Source of the DNA: Sphingomonadales bacterium
Lineage (GTDB): Bacteria > Pseudomonadota > Alphaproteobacteria > Sphingomonadales > Sphingomonadaceae
Length of the DNA: 45,505 nt
NCBI GenBank assembly: GCA_025356275.1
Contig: JANXUK010000059.1
Location: 1 to 45,505 of the forward strand
Reading direction: 5' to 3'
Position numbers and translations under genes: made by a program. Of the stretch, positions 41,823 to 45,505 are shown piece by piece (the first letter of the stretch is position 1; each line of letters starts with the position of its first letter). The notes under the pieces were generated by a model. That model had not been told where the DNA came from. It made no database searches and saw nothing but the letters and a program-made list of their open reading frames with translations.

Positions 41823-43302
41823 AGCCACTATCCTCAAACAGCGTGCCGAGTCCGCGATCACCGGCATTTTGCCGCGCTCGCGGGATCTCTATTACGGGGG
41901 AGGTTGGCACCGTGCCGCTGGCGGCTATGCCGACACGATCAACCCGGCCACAGGCCAGAGCCTGGGATCAACGGCCGTCGCCAACGCAGCCGATGTCGAT
42001 GCGGCTGCAAAAGCCGCAACCGAGGGGTTTGCCACGTGGCGACACAGCCTGCCGCTGGAGCGCGGACGGCTTTTGCGACAAATTGCGCAGGTGGTCCGCG
42101 ACAACGCGCAGGAACTGGCGATGCTCGATGCGATTAACTGTGGCAATCCAATCGCCGAGCTTATCAAGGACAGCTATGCCTCAGCGCTCTACATCGATCT
42201 CTTTGCCGGGATAGCACCCGAGATAAAGGGCACTACAATGCCGATGGCGGCGGGTGTCGTAAACCTTAGCCACCGCGAACCGATCGGTGTGTGTGCTCGC
42301 ATCGTGGCTTATAACCATCCACTTTTGTTTCTATGTGCGAAGTTCGCCCCTGCGATTGCCGCCGGGAATTGCGTCATCATGAAGCCCCCGGTGCAGGCCC
42401 CGCTCTCGGCATATCGCCTGATGGAGTTGATCGACGGAATTCTGCCGCCTGGTGTACTCAATGTATTGACGGGGGGCGCCGAGTGCGGCGAAGCATTGAC
42501 CGCCCATCCCGATATACCGGTCGTAACCCTTGTCGGCAGCGTTACGACAGGCCGCGCCATCATGCGTGGCGCAGCTGACCGTCTGAAGCGGGTCATTTTC
42601 GAGCTTGGCGGGAAGAACGCGCTGATAGTGTATCCCGACGCCGACATTCCACGCGCGATCGCCGGGGCCGTAAAGGGTATGAATTTCGGCTGGGCCGGCC
42701 AATCCTGCGGGTCAACCTCTCGCCTGTTCATTCATGATTCGGTTTACGACGAGGTCCTGCACGGCGTAATCGAAGGCGCGCGAGGGTTTCGTCCGGGCAT
42801 CCCCACCGATGCCGCCACCAACATGGGCGCATTGATCTCGGCAGCCCAGCGGGACAAAGTGTTGCGCTACATCGATATCGCGAAATCGGAAGGCGCGCGG
42901 TTGGTGCTTGGCGGAAGCGTGCCGACCGATCCAGCGCTGGCCGAGGGCTTCTTCGTCGAACCCACGATCTTTGCCGATGTGCACAGCGGGATGCGGATCG
43001 CGCAGGAGGAAGTATTCGGCCCAATCTTGTCTGTTATACGCTGGACCGACGAGGACGAGATGCTCGCGCAGGTGAACAGTACCGAATACGGGCTGACGAC
43101 AGCCATCTTCACCCGCGATCTGGCGACCGCACACCGCGCGGCCGCGCAAGTTGAGGCCGGCTATATCTGGGTCAATAACACCAGCATGCACTTCCCTGGC
43201 GCCCCGTTTGGCGGTTTTAAGCAATCGGGCATCGGTCGCGAGGAATCAATGGAAGAGCTTCTGGAATTCACACAGCTCAAGAATGTGAACATTACGCTAT
43301 GA
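41815..43302 (+). CDS. Aldehyde dehydrogenase, probable aromatic aldehyde dehydrogenase
   Basis: 495 residues from the ATG at 41815, preceded by AGGAG. A longer frame from 41674 would overlap the class II aldolase gene by 149 bases and is rejected. Motifs are AYNHPLLFLCAKFAPAIAAG, the glutamate FELGGKNA, the catalytic cysteine in GWAGQSCGSTSRLF, EEVFGPILSVIRW and PFGGFKQSGIGREE. It probably oxidises the aldehyde released by the NahE-like enzyme, such as a salicylaldehyde- or carboxybenzaldehyde-type compound. It is only distantly similar to the block A aldehyde dehydrogenase. Confidence 0.92.
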   Translation: MVEATILKQRAESAITGILPRSRDLYYGGGWHRAAGGYADTINPATGQSLGSTAVANAADVDAAAKAATEGFATWRHSLPLERGRLLRQIAQVVRDNAQELAMLDAINCGNPIAELIKDSYASALYIDLFAGIAPEIKGTTMPMAAGVVNLSHREPIGVCARIVAYNHPLLFLCAKFAPAIAAGNCVIMKPPVQAPLSAYRLMELIDGILPPGVLNVLTGGAECGEALTAHPDIPVVTLVGSVTTGRAIMRGAADRLKRVIFELGGKNALIVYPDADIPRAIAGAVKGMNFGWAGQSCGSTSRLFIHDSVYDEVLHGVIEGARGFRPGIPTDAATNMGALISAAQRDKVLRYIDIAKSEGARLVLGGSVPTDPALAEGFFVEPTIFADVHSGMRIAQEEVFGPILSVIRWTDEDEMLAQVNSTEYGLTTAIFTRDLATAHRAAAQVEAGYIWVNNTSMHFPGAPFGGFKQSGIGREESMEELLEFTQLKNVNITL

Positions 43303-43344
43303 TCTGCTCGACATGGGTAAAAACAGACGGCCGGAGGTTGCAAG

Positions 43345-45111
43345 GTGACGATTAGACAGGATGTTGATGTTCTGATCATCGGTGGGGGGGCATCGGGGCT
43401 TGCCGCCTCTATGTTACTGTCGAGCTACGGGATCACCACCTATCTCGCCAGTCGGCATCCAAAGACGTCCAATCTCCCAAAAGCGCACATCATCTCGATC
43501 AAGACGATGGAGATCCTTCGTGAACTCGGGATCGAAGATGCGATCCGCGCGATCTCCACTCCTCCAGCGCACATGCGCTATGCGGGCATTTATGCCGGTT
43601 TTGCGGGAGACGGTCCAGACTACGGGCGCGAGATCACGCGGATCGGGGCGTGGGGCCGCGGCGGTCAGGACGTGGAATGGCTCGCCGCAAGTCATGTTAG
43701 CGGCACCAATTTGATGCAAAGTCAGCTCGAACCTTTGATGAAGGCGCGGGCGGAAGAACTTGCACCTGACTCAGTCTGCTTCAACCACAGCCTCGTTTCA
43801 TTCGAGGAGCAGAGTCACGGCATCGTTGCGACGATCGAGGATCGCGCCACGGGCGAGACTTATGAAATCTCCGCGAAATATTTGCTCGCGTGCGACGGGG
43901 GTCGGGTCATCGGGCCAAAACTGGGCATTGAGATGGAAGGCCACCTCGCTGTCGCCACAAGCGTTTCGTTGCATTTCAGCGCAGACTTGTCGGATTGGGC
44001 GCGCGATCCTGAAGTTCTGACCTACACCATTCTCAATCCGGATACCGGCATACCCTGCGTCCTCGTGCCGATGGGACCCGATCCCTGGGGCCCCAAGTCG
44101 CCCGAATGGCTGGTCCATCTCGTATCGTTCGCCGGCGACCACAAGCTGTTCGACGACGAGGTCGCGATCGCGACAATGTGCCAAACGCTCGGCTTGCCCG
44201 ACCTGAACCCGACCGTACACGTCATTAACCGATGGCCGCTCGATTCAGTCGTTGCATCGCGATTCCGCATTGGTCGCACGCTGATACTCGGTGACGGCGC
44301 GCATCGCATGCCTCCGGCGGGCGGGAACGGACTGAACATGGCGATCCAGGACGCCTATAATCTCTGCTGGAAGATCGCCGCAGTGCTCAAAGGGCAAGCG
44401 CACGCTACCCTGTTGGATACGTACGAAACCGAGCGCCGTCCGGTTGCACAGGAAGTAGTGGCGACCGCCTTCAAGGGATGGCAGAGCAACAAGAGCCTGA
44501 TCGGCGCGATCGGCTTCTCACCCCAAAATTCACCCGAGCAGAACTGGACCAATATCCGCAACATTTGGGCGAAGGGTGACGACGGAGACACTGCGCGCCG
44601 CAACGTCGCGCGGACGCTTCCAGGCCTCCTACCAAATTATAACAGCCTCAACGTTGCGCATGGCTTCAGCTATCCGAGTGGCGCCTTTATCCCAGTGGAC
44701 GACGCACCCTACTCGCCCCTCGATCCGCTCGGCAGGTACGAGCCTAGCAGCCGGCCGGGTCATTCGATGCCCCATGCCTGGGTCGAGAATCTGCATGGGC
44801 GGACCGCCTTGGGCGATTTGACCGGTGCTGGCGAATTCGTTCTCATCGCCGGCGAGGAGGGTGCCGACTGGTGCCGCGCGGCGGACACCGTCGCGAACGA
44901 ACTTGGCATCGCGCTTCGTGCTTTCGCTGTTGGAGGCACCGAAGGTGACTGGCTAGATATCCGTGGAACATGGGAACAAGTGCGAGGTCACGGACCCCGT
45001 GGAGCGCTCCTCGTCCGACCAGATCGCTTCGTGGCATGGCGTTCCGAGGCAGAGGAGGCTGATGCGGAGAGCCGGTTGCGCTCGGTTTTCAACGAAATCC
45101 TGCGGCAATAA
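43345..45111 (+). CDS. TfdB/PheA-like flavin-dependent aromatic monooxygenase 2
   Basis: 588 residues from GTG 43345 with GGAGG about seven bases upstream. FAD motif VDVLIIGGGASGLAASMLL. The second FAD motif reads GRTLILGDGAHRMPPAGGNG, with Gly where most relatives have Ala or Val, followed by LNMAIQDAYNLCWKIAAVL. The C-terminal thioredoxin-like domain is present. It is a paralogue of the enzyme at 27677-29449 but lacks the NGLGSNTSVQDA signature, so its substrate probably differs. It is the last gene of the NahE operon and could perform the first ring hydroxylation that makes the substrate of the extradiol dioxygenase. Confidence 0.88.
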   Translation: MTIRQDVDVLIIGGGASGLAASMLLSSYGITTYLASRHPKTSNLPKAHIISIKTMEILRELGIEDAIRAISTPPAHMRYAGIYAGFAGDGPDYGREITRIGAWGRGGQDVEWLAASHVSGTNLMQSQLEPLMKARAEELAPDSVCFNHSLVSFEEQSHGIVATIEDRATGETYEISAKYLLACDGGRVIGPKLGIEMEGHLAVATSVSLHFSADLSDWARDPEVLTYTILNPDTGIPCVLVPMGPDPWGPKSPEWLVHLVSFAGDHKLFDDEVAIATMCQTLGLPDLNPTVHVINRWPLDSVVASRFRIGRTLILGDGAHRMPPAGGNGLNMAIQDAYNLCWKIAAVLKGQAHATLLDTYETERRPVAQEVVATAFKGWQSNKSLIGAIGFSPQNSPEQNWTNIRNIWAKGDDGDTARRNVARTLPGLLPNYNSLNVAHGFSYPSGAFIPVDDAPYSPLDPLGRYEPSSRPGHSMPHAWVENLHGRTALGDLTGAGEFVLIAGEEGADWCRAADTVANELGIALRAFAVGGTEGDWLDIRGTWEQVRGHGPRGALLVRPDRFVAWRSEAEEADAESRLRSVFNEILRQ

Positions 45112-45131
45112 CCTTCAGCCAAATAATATTG

Positions 45132-45395
45132 TTATCCCTGCTCGTCGAATAGCCACGGCTCGGTCTTCCGACGGGCCACTTCATAGTCCGCGATAAGCGC
45201 GCTATCCAGCATCGTCAGCTCTATTTCGTCGAGTCCGCCGAGCAGGCGTTCGCGTTCAAGCACGTTGAGGACAAACTCGAACACGGTCCCATCGGGCTTG
45301 TGAACAAGGTTGGCGGTCAAATCTACGTGGAGCGTGTAACCGAGGACATGGGCGACCTCAGCGAATAATACCAACCTGCATTGATCATGACCCAT
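45132..45395 (-). pseudogene. LeuD-like (isopropylmalate isomerase small subunit) C-terminal fragment
   Basis: The minus-strand frame of 87 codons ends with ERERLLGGLDEIELTMLDSA, then LIADYEVARRKTEPWL, matching the end of 3-isopropylmalate dehydratase small subunits. LVHKPDGTVFEF is the preceding conserved strand. Homology seems to begin around 45365 (FAEVAHV). The first residues of this frame (MGHDQCR) belong to the end of the IS630-type element. The N-terminal two thirds of the gene are missing, so it is inactive. It is convergent with the flavin monooxygenase gene, 20 bases away. Confidence 0.75.
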
Positions 45396-45505
45396 GTGCC
45401 CATTTGCGCCGACCGATGGTCATGATGTGCCATGGCTGATCTATAAGTTTGTTCCATGCCTCGCAGCAATGATCGACGATGTTATCGTAGGAGTTGAAGG
45501 CGCGG
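45385..45505 (-). pseudogene. IS630-family transposase, C-terminal part, runs off the window
   Basis: The minus strand from the window edge encodes AFNSYDNIVDHCCEAWNK, then LIDQPWHIMTIGRRKWAHGS and a TGA stop at 45385. This is the usual C-terminus of IS630-type transposases (DIVxHCCxAWNKLIDxPWxIMSIG). Whether the gene is intact cannot be judged because the rest lies outside the window. The element's end, some bases downstream, cuts the LeuD-like gene. Confidence 0.8.

Noticed and set aside
1-45505. CRISPR arrays, tRNA, rRNA and phage genes
   Set aside because: No regularly spaced direct repeats, no tRNA-like cloverleaf and no structural phage or Cas proteins were recognised.

Overview
The window reads as an accessory catabolic island from a sphingomonad-type alphaproteobacterium. 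The basis is high GC content, two TonB-dependent receptors of the sphingomonad style (IIVTAQRR plug start), many aromatic-degradation families without local ferredoxin/reductase genes, and insertion sequences of the IS21, IS66, IS3, IS200/IS605 and IS630 types at the boundaries. The genus cannot be fixed from the sequence alone.

Layout. (i) 1-2768: a complete IS21-type element whose right end lies inside an IS3-type orfA remnant. (ii) 2860-21158, block A: two alpha/beta hydrolases, a GMC oxidoreductase, an aldehyde dehydrogenase, a GST, a decayed MetE-like fragment, a type-B carboxylesterase, an AAHS-type transporter, a TonB receptor and two LigB-type paralogues on the minus strand. A ring-hydroxylating dioxygenase (alpha and beta), an HpaI-type aldolase, a cupin protein and a MarR regulator follow on the plus strand. 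(iii) 21265-24184: a complete IS66 element between an older tnpC remnant and an IS200-type tnpA remnant. (iv) 24213-45111, block B: a VanA-like Rieske oxygenase, a second TonB receptor, two TfdB-like flavin monooxygenases, a GntR regulator, two FAH-family hydrolases, a 3-hydroxybenzoate 6-hydroxylase-like enzyme, two gentisate-dioxygenase-like cupins, a DODA/LigB-type dioxygenase, an AzoR-like flavoprotein, a KstD-like dehydrogenase, a type I extradiol dioxygenase, a NahE-like hydratase-aldolase, a class II aldolase-family protein and a second aldehyde dehydrogenase. (v) 45132-45505: a LeuD C-terminal fragment cut by the 3' end of an IS630-type transposase gene.

How it may work. Block B contains most steps of a route from a hydroxylated bicyclic or ortho-substituted aromatic: ring hydroxylation (TfdB-like), extradiol cleavage (VOC dioxygenase), aldol cleavage to an aromatic aldehyde and pyruvate (NahE-like), aldehyde oxidation, hydroxylation to gentisate, gentisate cleavage and FAH-family hydrolysis. 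Block A looks like a separate module: import (TonB receptor, AAHS transporter), ester hydrolysis, alcohol and aldehyde oxidation, ring dihydroxylation, LigB-type cleavage and HpaI-type aldol cleavage. Substrates are inferred, not shown.

The most notable signal is regulatory. Each block has its own recurring operator. Block A has three copies of a 21-bp site, ATGCTATGC-N3-CATAAC-like. In two of them it covers the spacer and -10 of a TTGACA-N17-ATAAC(A/T) promoter, and a marR gene lies in the block. Block B has five copies of a 23-bp site, TGGAA-N13-TTCCA with at most one arm mismatch, one in each of the five gene-start intervals that I identify as promoter regions, and a gntR gene lies beside one of them. 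This suggests two separately controlled regulons brought together by IS activity.
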